Positions 8,185-16,634 of a stretch of 64,000 bases of DNA are shown here, one piece after another. Below the pieces are notes generated by a model. It had not been told where the DNA came from. It saw nothing but the letters and a program-made list of their open reading frames with translations, and searched no databases. The number at the start of each line of letters is the position of its first letter. Within the stretch, counting starts at the first letter, position 1. The position numbers and the translations under genes are program-made. The stretch comes from MKSF01 sp037190225 (lineage in GTDB: Bacteria > Bacteroidota > Bacteroidia > Chitinophagales > Chitinophagaceae): contig JBBCJL010000006.1 of the NCBI GenBank assembly GCA_037190225.1, positions 620,001 to 684,000 of the forward strand, in the 5' to 3' direction.

Positions 8185-9168
8185 TTATTTTTTAGTGTAC
8201 ATCAGCTCTTTTACAATATTCACCGTTCTGGGCACATCGGGCAGATAGGCTGCTACCAGGTTCGGCGCATAGTGCATATTCGCATCAGCGGAGCATATCC
8301 TCCTGATGGGAGCATCCAGGAAATCGAAGGCATCTTTCTGTACCCTGTAGGTAATTTCAGAAGATACGGAGGCGAAAGGCCACTGCTCTTCCACTATGAC
8401 CAGCCTGTTGGTTTTCTTCACGGAATTGATAATGGTCTCATTATCCAGCGGGCGGATCGTCCTCAGGTCGATCACTTCAGCGCTGATACCCTCTTTGGCC
8501 AGCTCTTCGGCCGCTCCTAGGGCTACCTTCATCATCTTATTGAAAGATACGATGGTAACATCCTTTCCTTCGCGCGCTATACGGGCCTTACCGATGGGTA
8601 TCAGGTATTCCTCCGCAGGCACCTCGCCCATATCGCCGTACATGACCTCCGATTCCAGGAAAATGGTCGGATTGTCATCGCGGATAGCGGATTTCAATAA
8701 GCCTTTGGCATCATAGGGATTGGATACGGAAATCACCTTCAGACCCGGTATATTGGCATACCAGCTTTCAAAGGCCTGTGAGTGCTGGGCGCCCAGCTGA
8801 CCGGCAGAGCCGTTAGGGCCGCGGAACACGATAGGACATCCGAAGTGCCCGCCGCTCATGCTCAGCATTTTGGCAGCATGGTTCAGTATCTGGTCCAATG
8901 CCAGGACGGCAAAGTTCCAGGTCATGAATTCCACCACGGGACGCAGGCCATTCGAGGCAGCTCCCACACCGATAGCAGCAAATCCCAGCTCAGCGATAGG
9001 CGTATCTATCACCCTCCTGGGACCGAATTCTTCCAACATCCCCTGACTTACTTTATAAGCACCATTATACTCAGCCACTTCCTCTCCCATCAGAAATACG
9101 GTCTCATCCCTGCGCATCTCTTCCTGTAAGGCTTCTCTTAAAGCTTGTCTAAATGCTATTTCCGGCAT
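8185..9168 (-). CDS. pdhB: Pyruvate dehydrogenase E1 component, beta subunit
   Basis: At 327 residues this is the normal length for the E1-beta subunit of 2-oxo acid dehydrogenases. It opens with the typical REALQEEMRRDETVFLMGEEVAEYNGAYKV-like region, contains DTPIAELGFAAIGVGAA, and has the MTWNFAVLALDQILNHAAKM helix and the C-terminal transketolase domain with DLRTIRPLD. With E1-alpha it decarboxylates pyruvate using thiamine diphosphate and passes the acetyl group to lipoyl-E2. No pdhA or E2 gene is next to it, so the subunits are encoded apart. A -7 box (TATATTTG, minus strand) lies at 9242-9249 and a terminator follows the gene. Confidence 0.92.
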   Translation of the reverse strand: MPEIAFRQALREALQEEMRRDETVFLMGEEVAEYNGAYKVSQGMLEEFGPRRVIDTPIAELGFAAIGVGAASNGLRPVVEFMTWNFAVLALDQILNHAAKMLSMSGGHFGCPIVFRGPNGSAGQLGAQHSQAFESWYANIPGLKVISVSNPYDAKGLLKSAIRDDNPTIFLESEVMYGDMGEVPAEEYLIPIGKARIAREGKDVTIVSFNKMMKVALGAAEELAKEGISAEVIDLRTIRPLDNETIINSVKKTNRLVIVEEQWPFASVSSEITYRVQKDAFDFLDAPIRRICSADANMHYAPNLVAAYLPDVPRTVNIVKELMYTKK

Positions 9169-9241
9169 AACTTATATTTAAATATTGAAGTATTAGATTA
9201 AAATTCAGAACACGGCCCGACCACGCTGTAATTAGGCGTTG

Positions 9242-9249
9242 CAAATATA
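9242..9249 (-). promoter_or_regulatory. pdhB promoter -7 box
   Basis: The minus strand reads TATATTTG, an exact match to the Bacteroidota -7 consensus TAnnTTTG, about 74 bases before the pdhB start codon. Confidence 0.55.
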
Positions 9250-9290
9250 TTACTTTGGATTTAGATTGTAAAATATTCTCCTGATTTGTT

Positions 9291-9965
9291 TTAAAGGATG
9301 CTTTTTTTGCCCGGCACGGTCGTATACACCGATTTCAGGTATAAAGGCTCGCTATATGCGATGTCCTCATAGCTGCCTGCGCGGTACTTTTCACGGCCCA
9401 GCACATAAAGGAATTCCATATTCAATGGCTGCAGCAGGTCCAGCTGCTCTACTTCCAGCGGGCACACATCCTGCCAGATGGCAGGCACCCGGTCGGTTAT
9501 AAGCCGCTGCGGCGCCAGCTGCTGCACATAGCCGGGCAGCTCACTTTCCTGGCAGTGGCGGGGAGCCAGCAGCCATCCGGCATCGCGGCAGATACCCATG
9601 AAATACTCGCCGGTCCTCGCATGCAGCGCTACAAGCGATACACCGGGCTTACCGTAGGCCAGCACCGAAAGACGGTCCACGGCCACCAGGGGCGTATCCA
9701 GCCCGTAGCAAAGGCCTTTGGCCACGCTGTAGCTGATCCTCATACCGGTATAGGATCCGGGTCCCGAGCAGATGATGACGGCGGACAGGTCCCGGCAGGA
9801 CCAGCCGGCCTCTTTCAGCAGCATATCAATAATAATATTGATGACCGCCGCCTGCTCCTGCGCTTCGGTATGATGCTGCAGCGCTACAATACCCTTCCCT
9901 TCCTCTGCCAGGGCATAGGAGCTGACCGCGTACGTAGTATCCAGTAATAAAAACTTATGGCTCAT
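9291..9965 (-). CDS. tsaB: tRNA threonylcarbamoyladenosine biosynthesis protein TsaB
   Basis: This ASKHA-fold protein partners TsaD in making the t6A modification of ANN-decoding tRNAs. It begins MSHKFLLLDTTYAVSSYAL and has the hallmark SGPGSYTGMRISYSVAKGL. The longer frame starts at a TTG at 10007, but I prefer ATG 9965 because it aligns with the family start and because a TATTTTTG -7 box lies just upstream at 9974-9981. The product then has 224 residues, usual for the family. It is alone on the minus strand between pdhB and the divergent DAHP synthase gene. Confidence 0.9.
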   Translation of the reverse strand: MSHKFLLLDTTYAVSSYALAEEGKGIVALQHHTEAQEQAAVINIIIDMLLKEAGWSCRDLSAVIICSGPGSYTGMRISYSVAKGLCYGLDTPLVAVDRLSVLAYGKPGVSLVALHARTGEYFMGICRDAGWLLAPRHCQESELPGYVQQLAPQRLITDRVPAIWQDVCPLEVEQLDLLQPLNMEFLYVLGREKYRAGSYEDIAYSEPLYLKSVYTTVPGKKSIL

Positions 9966-9973
9966 ATTCCCTG

Positions 9974-9981
9974 CAAAAATA
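9974..9981 (-). promoter_or_regulatory. tsaB promoter -7 box
   Basis: TATTTTTG on the minus strand matches TAnnTTTG and lies 8 bases before ATG 9965, implying a very short or absent leader. Confidence 0.4.
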
Positions 9982-10044
9982 ACCCTAATATTATTATCCG
10001 TAAACAAGTGCTAAATTTAACCGTTAATAATTAAAAGAAATCCG

Positions 10045-10052
10045 AACTTTGA
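10045..10052 (+). promoter_or_regulatory. Likely -7 box of the DAHP synthase gene
   Basis: GAACTTTG matches TAnnTTTG in all but the first base. It overlaps the TTG at 10049 that could be taken as a start codon, which supports ATG 10097 as the true start. Confidence 0.35.
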
Positions 10053-10096
10053 AGCCGGCTTTGACCCGGATTTATTTTTCCAGATGCAGTACACCC

Positions 10097-11191
10097 ATGT
10101 TAGAGAATACTATAAAGCATAACGAGACCATTTCACGACTTACCAGAAAAAAACCGCTGATCATAGCAGGGCCCTGCAGCGCCGAGACCCGTGAGCAGGT
10201 GCTGGAAACCGCGGACCTGCTGAGCAGGACCGGGAAAGTGGACATATTCCGCGCGGGCATCTGGAAGCCAAGGACCCGGCCCGGGAATTTTGAAGGTGTG
10301 GGTGAAGCAGGACTGGAATGGCTCGGGGAAGTTAAAGCACTGTACCGGTTGCCGGCCATTATAGAAGTGGCCAATGCCCGCCAGGCAGAGCTGGCGCTGA
10401 AATGCGGTATCGATGCTGTATGGATAGGCGCACGCACCACGGTAAATCCGTTCAGCGTGCAGGAAATAGCGGACGCCCTCAGGGGAGCAGCTATCCCCGT
10501 GTACATAAAAAACCCCGTGAACCCGGATATAGAATTGTGGACAGGAGCGGTAGAGCGGATCCAGCAGGCAGACCTAAAGGACATCGGCCTCATTCACCGG
10601 GGCTTCTCCTCCTACGGCAACGCCAGGCTCCGGAACGTGCCCATGTGGCACCTGGCGATAGAGATCAGGAGACGGTTCCCTGAGCTGCCGGTGATCATAG
10701 ATCCGTCCCATATCACGGGCAACAGCGCGCTCATACCTGAGATACTGCAGAAAGCCATCGACCTGGATTATGACGGGGCCATCATAGAAGCGCACTGCCG
10801 TCCCGGCAGCGCATGGAGCGATGCGGCGCAGCAGGTAACACCGGACGAGCTGCTCCGGATCATCAACTCCATTATCTGGAGAAAGGACGACATACAGGAA
10901 GAAAAGATCATCGGACAGCTGGAGCAATTGCGGCGCCAGATAGACCAGTATGACCACCAGCTGCTGGAGCTCATCAGTAAAAGGATGCATATCTCCAGGG
11001 AAATAGGCCGTGTAAAGAAAGAGCATAACGTAACCATACTCCAGACCAGGCGGTGGCAATACATCTACGACCGGGTCAAAGCCCTGGGCCAGGAGCTGGG
11101 ACTGAGCGAGGAATTCATCAATCACTACATGGAGGCCATACACCTGGAAAGCATCCGCAACCAGGATATTATCATGAATCCTAAAGATTAG
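10097..11191 (+). CDS. Bifunctional DAHP synthase / chorismate mutase
   Basis: The N-terminal ~265 residues are a type I-beta DAHP synthase: IIAGPCSAE, the GIWKPRTRPGNFEG loop, WIGARTTVNPF, YIKNPVNPD and IIDPSHITG. The C-terminal ~90 residues (EKIIGQLEQLRRQIDQYD through the HYMEAIHLESI helix) are an AroQ-type chorismate mutase. The enzyme therefore joins the first step of the shikimate pathway with the step leading to prephenate. This fusion is common in Bacteroidota, where the mutase domain can also give feedback control. The start is set at ATG 10097 because an upstream TTG falls in the likely promoter. aroB and aroA lie 4-5 kb downstream. Confidence 0.92.
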   Translation: MLENTIKHNETISRLTRKKPLIIAGPCSAETREQVLETADLLSRTGKVDIFRAGIWKPRTRPGNFEGVGEAGLEWLGEVKALYRLPAIIEVANARQAELALKCGIDAVWIGARTTVNPFSVQEIADALRGAAIPVYIKNPVNPDIELWTGAVERIQQADLKDIGLIHRGFSSYGNARLRNVPMWHLAIEIRRRFPELPVIIDPSHITGNSALIPEILQKAIDLDYDGAIIEAHCRPGSAWSDAAQQVTPDELLRIINSIIWRKDDIQEEKIIGQLEQLRRQIDQYDHQLLELISKRMHISREIGRVKKEHNVTILQTRRWQYIYDRVKALGQELGLSEEFINHYMEAIHLESIRNQDIIMNPKD

Positions 11192-11215
11192 CCCCGGATT
11201 ATAATACCGAAATAC

Positions 11216-11223
11216 TATATTTG
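11216..11223 (+). promoter_or_regulatory. ypfJ promoter -7 box
   Basis: TATATTTG is an exact TAnnTTTG match, 44 bases before the ypfJ start codon and about 25 bases after the preceding stop codon. Confidence 0.5.
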
Positions 11224-11267
11224 TTACAGATACTGCTATCTTCATTAATACTTAATACTATTATATT

Positions 11268-12125
11268 ATGCAATGGGAAAACCAGAGACGAAGCGGCAAC
11301 GTGGAAGACAGGCGTGGCAGATCGGGCGGTAAGCTGATAGCCGGGGGCGGCATAGGCGTGCTGGTCATTGCCCTGCTCAGCTATTTCACCGGTATAGACC
11401 TCAGCTCCTTAACGGGACTGACAGGCGATAACGGCATTGCCACGGAGCAGACCACCACCCTTTCAGAGACCGAGCTGGCTGCCCGCCCGGACGCGCGCAG
11501 CGCCGATCTGGTAAAGGTCGTGCTGGCCAGCACAGAGGACGTATGGCATGAGATTTTCCGCCAGAATAACCTTACCTATCAGCCGGCAGGTCTGGTATTG
11601 TTCGACCAACAGACCTCCTCGGCCTGTGGTATGGGCCAGGCGGCCATGGGGCCCTTCTACTGTCCGGGAGATCAGAAAGCCTATATAGACCTCAGCTTCT
11701 GCGATGAGCTCCGCAACCGCTTCAAGGCGCCGGGAGACTTCGCCGTGGCCTACGTGATAGCTCATGAGATAGGGCACCATATCCAGAACCTCCAGGGGCG
11801 TACCCGCTGGATGCAGCAGCAAAGCGGCAAAGTCGATAAGGCCACCTACAACCGGCTCTCGGTACAGCTCGAATTGCAGGCCGATTTTTATGCAGGTATC
11901 TGGGCGCATTATATGCGTGACCAGTTCAGCCTGGACATGAATGACCTGGAATCCGCCCTCAATGCGGCCAGGGCTATCGGCGATGACAAGCTGCAAATGG
12001 AAGCGCAGGGGTATGTGGTACCGGAATCATTTACACACGGCACCTCCGCCCAGCGCATGTTCTGGTTCAGAAAAGGATATGAGACAGGAGACCTGAACCA
12101 GGGTAAATACGAAAATATCAGATAA
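11268..12125 (+). CDS. ypfJ: YpfJ-family neutral zinc metallopeptidase
   Basis: The 285-residue protein has a short basic N-terminus, one membrane segment (about 24-42, LIAGGGIGVLVIALLSYF), and then an outward-facing domain with the zinc motif HEIGHH at 166-171. The SACGMGQAAMGPFYCPGDQKAYIDL region is diagnostic for this family (putative neutral zinc metallopeptidases, PF04228). Substrates are unknown. It lies 23 bp upstream of gldA on the same strand and may be cotranscribed with it. The family call is strong. Confidence 0.9.
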   Translation: MQWENQRRSGNVEDRRGRSGGKLIAGGGIGVLVIALLSYFTGIDLSSLTGLTGDNGIATEQTTTLSETELAARPDARSADLVKVVLASTEDVWHEIFRQNNLTYQPAGLVLFDQQTSSACGMGQAAMGPFYCPGDQKAYIDLSFCDELRNRFKAPGDFAVAYVIAHEIGHHIQNLQGRTRWMQQQSGKVDKATYNRLSVQLELQADFYAGIWAHYMRDQFSLDMNDLESALNAARAIGDDKLQMEAQGYVVPESFTHGTSAQRMFWFRKGYETGDLNQGKYENIR

Positions 12126-12148
12126 TTCAAGATACGCACCATAAGATT

Positions 12149-13060
12149 ATGTCCATACACATACAGTCACTTACCAAGATTTTCGGAGAACAGACGGCGG
12201 TAAATAATATTTCCTTTGAAGTGCCTTCCGGTACCATCGTAGGCTTCCTCGGACCCAACGGCGCAGGAAAGTCCACCACTATGAAAATGCTGACCACCTA
12301 TATCCCTCCTACTTCCGGTACCGCCAGCATCTGCGGGCTGGATATCATAAAGCAGGCCATGGAGGTCAGGAAAATAGTGGGCTACCTCCCGGAAAGCAAC
12401 CCGCTGTATTATGACCTGTACATAAAGGAATATCTTGAGCTCGTAGCCGGCATCCATCAATTGGGCGCACAAAAAAGATCCCGGATCGACGCGGTGATAG
12501 AAATGACCGGGCTGCAGAAAGAGATCAGGAAAAAGATAGGCAATCTTTCCAAAGGATATAAGCAAAGGGTAGGTCTGGCGCAGGCTATGATCCACGACCC
12601 TAAAGTACTGATCCTGGATGAGCCTACCAGCGGCCTGGACCCTAACCAGCTGGCAGACATCCGCAGTCTTATTATCAACATCGGCAAGGACAAGACCATC
12701 CTGCTGTCCACCCATATCATGCAGGAAGTGGAAGCTATGTGCGAAAGAGTGGTCATTATCAACAACGGCCATATCGTAGCCAATGACAGCATCACCGGCA
12801 TCCAATCCGGCAGCGCGGCTTCAGACCTCCACGTCATCACCGTGGAATTTGCAAAGGAGCCGCAGCGGGACGCCCTGCCCGGCGGGCATACAGAGGATAT
12901 TAAGGTGCTGTCCGTAAGAACGCTGGAATTCCATACCCGCCATCCGCAGGAGCTGCGGAAGCAGCTGATGCAATGGAGCATGGAGACCGATAATGACATT
13001 CTCAATATCACGACCAACCAGACCTCACTGGAAAGTACATTCCGTAACCTGACCAGGTAA
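12149..13060 (+). CDS. gldA: GldA-like ABC transporter ATP-binding protein
   Basis: This 303-residue ATPase has Walker A GPNGAGKST (35-43), signature LSKGYKQR (133-140) and Walker B VLILDEPTSGLDP. Between these, the YLPESNPLYYDLYIKEYL segment and a C-terminal extension of about 80 residues match GldA, the ATPase of the GldAFG transporter linked to gliding in Flavobacterium. No gldF or gldG permease is nearby, so its partner is encoded elsewhere, or it serves another ABC-2 exporter. Many Bacteroidota genomes carry such solitary GldA-type ATPases. Confidence 0.7.
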   Translation: MSIHIQSLTKIFGEQTAVNNISFEVPSGTIVGFLGPNGAGKSTTMKMLTTYIPPTSGTASICGLDIIKQAMEVRKIVGYLPESNPLYYDLYIKEYLELVAGIHQLGAQKRSRIDAVIEMTGLQKEIRKKIGNLSKGYKQRVGLAQAMIHDPKVLILDEPTSGLDPNQLADIRSLIINIGKDKTILLSTHIMQEVEAMCERVVIINNGHIVANDSITGIQSGSAASDLHVITVEFAKEPQRDALPGGHTEDIKVLSVRTLEFHTRHPQELRKQLMQWSMETDNDILNITTNQTSLESTFRNLTR

Positions 13061-13223
13061 GAGAGGCACCTGGTGATCACAATACAGCTGTTCCCGGCAG
13101 CGTATCCTGCCGCTCCGGAGCCAGAATATATTACTGTCAGGGGCAACGCTTATACTTTACCGGCGCTGCTTATTGGTCGCCTGCTTTTATATAAATTTAA
13201 CCAATAAAGTAAAGTCAAGCCCT

Positions 13224-13231
13224 TAAATTTG
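13224..13231 (+). promoter_or_regulatory. -7 box before the secreted clan CD-like protein gene
   Basis: TAAATTTG matches TAnnTTTG exactly and lies 22 bases before the ATG at 13254. It indicates that this gene has its own promoter. Confidence 0.5.
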
Positions 13232-13253
13232 TTAAAATATACATCATACCATT

Positions 13254-15476
13254 ATGGCGTTTTACTATAAACCTGTTTTATCGTTCTGTGTGCTGACCCT
13301 ACTGGCAACAGGAACCCTATCTGCACAGCGGAAAAAAGGCAAAGAGCCTGAAAAGGAAGCCGAGCCCCTGCCTAACTGGAATGCAGATGTGCTTATAAAG
13401 CCTGTCCCTGCCAACAGGGCCCTGTTTACAGACTATGTGGCCAAACAGATCAATAAAGCCGATTTAAAGGACGGGAAAGCGGATAATACCATAACCGTAA
13501 AGGACACGATGATGTCACGCATCCTTACGGACTATATATTGAACCAGGCAAAGATGCTGGAGATCAGGATTGAGAATATAGAGATCCCTCACCAGACAAA
13601 GATACAGTACCACCGGGCATTGGAATCGCTGCTTAAAAGGATCAATACCAGGAATTTTGAAACCATTGATCCCCTGTATGCAAGACGGATAGTAGGCAAT
13701 ATGGAAGGGCTCATCCTGGCAAGGGAAACCGGGACCGTCAGGGAATACGTCAGGAGCAATGTCAACCTTTACACGCTGGACAATGCCGACCTGCTCAGCG
13801 ACCATCCGGAAGAAAAGGCCTACCTTGTAGAAAACCTCGGCAGGCAGTATCCCGAAATACTTGTCAACAGGCTGGATGAATTTGCCAATGAGAAATACGC
13901 GGACGTCGTAGTGGCTGCCGCTGCCAGGGTAGTACCGGGAACCATCCTGAAATATGCGCTCTCCACCAGCAGGCTGAGCAGTGTGGTAAGGAGGAATACC
14001 GACCCGCTGGTACAGACCATCTGTAAAATTGCCTCCCAGAGCGAGCAGCCCTGGATGGTGCTTCCTTTTTTAAATAAGATCAACAGCGGCCAGATGTCCA
14101 TCAGGCAGATAGATGGCATCACCGGCAATGAGGAAGGCTACCTGAAAGCACTGGTGGACCTAAAGACATCAGGGGAAACGCTGGGGGTCTACAATATCGA
14201 CCAGGAGCTCAAGCGCAGGGGCCTGAATTATATCAGGAAGGTCAACGAGCTGCACAATAGCCCGGCCAACGTTCGCTTTGCCTCTATGACCAATCTCAGG
14301 CCGGAAGACCTGTATTTCTGTATGATAGGCGGTGTGGAGGAAATCTACACCAGCAGCTTCATCTGGATGTTCAACAGGATGATGGAAAAAATGAAGCCCA
14401 AAGCCGGGGACCAGTTCCTGGAATTTGTCCATCAGTACCATTTCCGTACCTTCCTGAGGATGTGCGCCGGCTACAATACCCTGACCCCTTTCCTGGCATC
14501 TATGGACGAGACAGCCAAGAACAAGCTGATCAGGCAATTCGTGGCAGACCTGGAAGAAGGCCCCTATGACGACCTCGAAGGAGCAGTGGACCTCGCTGAC
14601 GCCTACGGAAGCATCAAGGATGATAACCTGCTTGCCTTTATCCGCTCCGAGATCAACGGCAACTATAAAAGGGTCAGCAAGCTGGACAACGAGGAAAAGC
14701 AGCAGAAAGGAACCATTATTTACGGACTGCTGAGCACCATCTTCAGCTCCGCCGACAACCCCGAAGCATTGAATAAGGACCTGTCCCAGTTCATTCCTCC
14801 TATCATGCATGTTTCCTACAGCAGCCTGAAAGGCAAGGACGGCAGGGTATATGAAGTATCCTATTTTTACGGCGATGCCGATGGCAAGACCGCCTATAAC
14901 CATTATATCAACTCTTTCAAGAATGCCAGCGGCTGGAATGTTTCCCATACCGCTCACTGGACCACTATTACCAGGAACGGGGAATTTCCCATTACGATAT
15001 TCGCCAACAAGCCCCTTCCCGAAGAGACCGGGCAGGATGAAGAGGCGCAGCGTAAAATGAATGCCTACCTGGAAGAAAATGACATCCATCCCTCTATCGT
15101 TATCCACAGGGGGCACAGCTATTATCTTCCCGCCACCCTATCCTACCTGCAGGAAAGCGCCAAAATCGTAATGCTGGGTTCCTGCGGCGGCTACCATAAC
15201 CTGGCCACTGTGCTGGAAAGTTCTCCGGACGCCCATATCATCTCTTCCAAGCAGGTGGGGGCGCTGAACATCAATATGCCGATCATACAATCCATTGACA
15301 ACAGGATGGCAGCCGGCAAGGATGTCAACTGGCTGGAGCTCTGGAATGAGCTGTCAGCAAAATTCAGCAAAAGCTCCAGCGTGGAGAAAGACCTGTTCAG
15401 CGACTATATCCCGCCGAACAGGAACCTGGGAGTGATCTTCATCAAGGCCTATAAACGAATGGCTGTCAGCCTATAG
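13254..15476 (+). CDS. Large secreted protein with possible clan CD peptidase dyad
   Basis: The protein has 740 residues with a signal peptide (1-24, ending LSAQ). Residues about 25-500 are mostly helical with no motif I recognise. From about 525 an alpha/beta-type domain begins (VSYFYGDADGKTAYNHYINS). In it a hydrophobic strand runs into IHRGHS (His618, His621), and a second runs into MLGSCGG (Cys644). This His-(about 23-26)-Cys layout, each at the end of a buried strand, is that of clan CD peptidases (caspases, gingipains, separase). The catalytic call is an inference. It has its own promoter and terminator. Annotators would probably list it as hypothetical. Confidence 0.7.
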   Translation: MAFYYKPVLSFCVLTLLATGTLSAQRKKGKEPEKEAEPLPNWNADVLIKPVPANRALFTDYVAKQINKADLKDGKADNTITVKDTMMSRILTDYILNQAKMLEIRIENIEIPHQTKIQYHRALESLLKRINTRNFETIDPLYARRIVGNMEGLILARETGTVREYVRSNVNLYTLDNADLLSDHPEEKAYLVENLGRQYPEILVNRLDEFANEKYADVVVAAAARVVPGTILKYALSTSRLSSVVRRNTDPLVQTICKIASQSEQPWMVLPFLNKINSGQMSIRQIDGITGNEEGYLKALVDLKTSGETLGVYNIDQELKRRGLNYIRKVNELHNSPANVRFASMTNLRPEDLYFCMIGGVEEIYTSSFIWMFNRMMEKMKPKAGDQFLEFVHQYHFRTFLRMCAGYNTLTPFLASMDETAKNKLIRQFVADLEEGPYDDLEGAVDLADAYGSIKDDNLLAFIRSEINGNYKRVSKLDNEEKQQKGTIIYGLLSTIFSSADNPEALNKDLSQFIPPIMHVSYSSLKGKDGRVYEVSYFYGDADGKTAYNHYINSFKNASGWNVSHTAHWTTITRNGEFPITIFANKPLPEETGQDEEAQRKMNAYLEENDIHPSIVIHRGHSYYLPATLSYLQESAKIVMLGSCGGYHNLATVLESSPDAHIISSKQVGALNINMPIIQSIDNRMAAGKDVNWLELWNELSAKFSKSSSVEKDLFSDYIPPNRNLGVIFIKAYKRMAVSL

Positions 15477-15500
15477 CGCTTCCGCGCAAAACTATTTCAG

Positions 15501-15530
15501 AGCACTATCTTAAAGGGATAGTGCTTTTTT
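15501..15530 (+). terminator. Rho-independent terminator
   Basis: The stem AGCACTATC/GATAGTGCT is followed by six T, starting 24 bases after the stop codon of the large secreted protein. It separates that gene from aroB. Confidence 0.85.
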
Positions 15531-15569
15531 ATCCTTATATTTACTGCATGGATCGAATCCTGGTAATTT

Positions 15570-16634
15570 ATGAATAACGACTCCTATACCATACCGGGAC
15601 AGGACCCTGTTACGGTACCGCTCAGCTTTAATGTGGATTTCAAAGCATTTATAGCTGAGGAGCAATTGGACACCGCCATCTTCCTTGTGGATGAGCAGGT
15701 GCTGAAGCACCACCCGGATAAGTTCAGGGAGCTGAAGGTCCTCTCAGTAAAAAGCGGGGAGGCAGCCAAGGAATTCAGCTATGTAACGGAGCTGACCGCA
15801 CAGCTGCTGGCCCTGAAAGTACAGCGCAATGATAAGCTGGTAGGCGTAGGCGGCGGTGTGGTATGTGACATTACCGGTTTTCTCGGGGCCACCTATAAGC
15901 GCGGCATCCCTTTCGGCTTTGTTCCCACCACCCTGCTCTGTATGGTAGACGCTTCGCTGGGAGGCAAGAACGGCATCAACATCGGCAATCATAAGAATAT
16001 GCTGGGCACGGTAGCGCAACCCGCTTTCATTGCCTACGATCACAGCTTCCTCAGCTCACTCCCCGAAGCAGAATGGAGCAACGGCTTTGCCGAGATCATC
16101 AAGCATGCCTGCATCCGGGATGCGGACCTGTTCAGCGGGCTGGAAGAACGGGATATAGCTTTCTACCGGGACAATGCAGGGGACCTGGCGGAACTTATCG
16201 CCAGGAATGTACGCATCAAAAGCATGATCGTCTCGGAAGACGTCAATGAAAACGGCGACAGGAAGCTGCTGAACTTCGGGCATACCATCGGTCACGCGAT
16301 AGAAAAGCTGCAGCAGACAGATCACGGGAAGGCTATCAGCATCGGCATGTACCGGGATGCGCTCCTCTCACAGGCAACCGGCCCGTTCCGGGAAGCGGAC
16401 CGTATCGCAGGATTATTGCTCCGTTATCACCTGCCTGTACACTGTAACGGGCACGCAGACGAGCTGATGCATTATATTGCCAATGACAAAAAATCTTTAT
16501 CTGATAACAGCATAGATTATATAGTTTTGGAAAAAATAGGGAAAGGCGTTATTAGGAATATATCCCTACAGCAATTAGAAATTTTATTAAAAGAGCAGCA
16601 TGAACCAGATCAGCATATCCAGATCCGTTCTTAA
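15570..16634 (+). CDS. aroB: 3-dehydroquinate synthase
   Basis: AroB converts DAHP to 3-dehydroquinate using NAD and a divalent metal. The protein has 354 residues, the family's usual length. It shows the NAD-binding GGGVVCD motif (94-100), the PTTLLCMVDASLGGKNGIN segment, and the metal ligands in GFAEIIKHA and NFGHTIGHAIE. The first gene of a tight cluster, it overlaps aroA by 35 bases. A near-consensus -7 box, TATATTTA, lies about 30 bases upstream at 15535-15542. Confidence 0.95.
   Translation: MNNDSYTIPGQDPVTVPLSFNVDFKAFIAEEQLDTAIFLVDEQVLKHHPDKFRELKVLSVKSGEAAKEFSYVTELTAQLLALKVQRNDKLVGVGGGVVCDITGFLGATYKRGIPFGFVPTTLLCMVDASLGGKNGINIGNHKNMLGTVAQPAFIAYDHSFLSSLPEAEWSNGFAEIIKHACIRDADLFSGLEERDIAFYRDNAGDLAELIARNVRIKSMIVSEDVNENGDRKLLNFGHTIGHAIEKLQQTDHGKAISIGMYRDALLSQATGPFREADRIAGLLLRYHLPVHCNGHADELMHYIANDKKSLSDNSIDYIVLEKIGKGVIRNISLQQLEILLKEQHEPDQHIQIRS

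Noticed and set aside
10768..11064. Minus-strand frames over the chorismate mutase domain
   Set aside because: The plus-strand frame is a strong family match and the minus frames have no homology features.
15541..15570. GATCGAATCC near aroB as a tRNA T-loop
   Set aside because: No cloverleaf arms or acceptor stem surround it.
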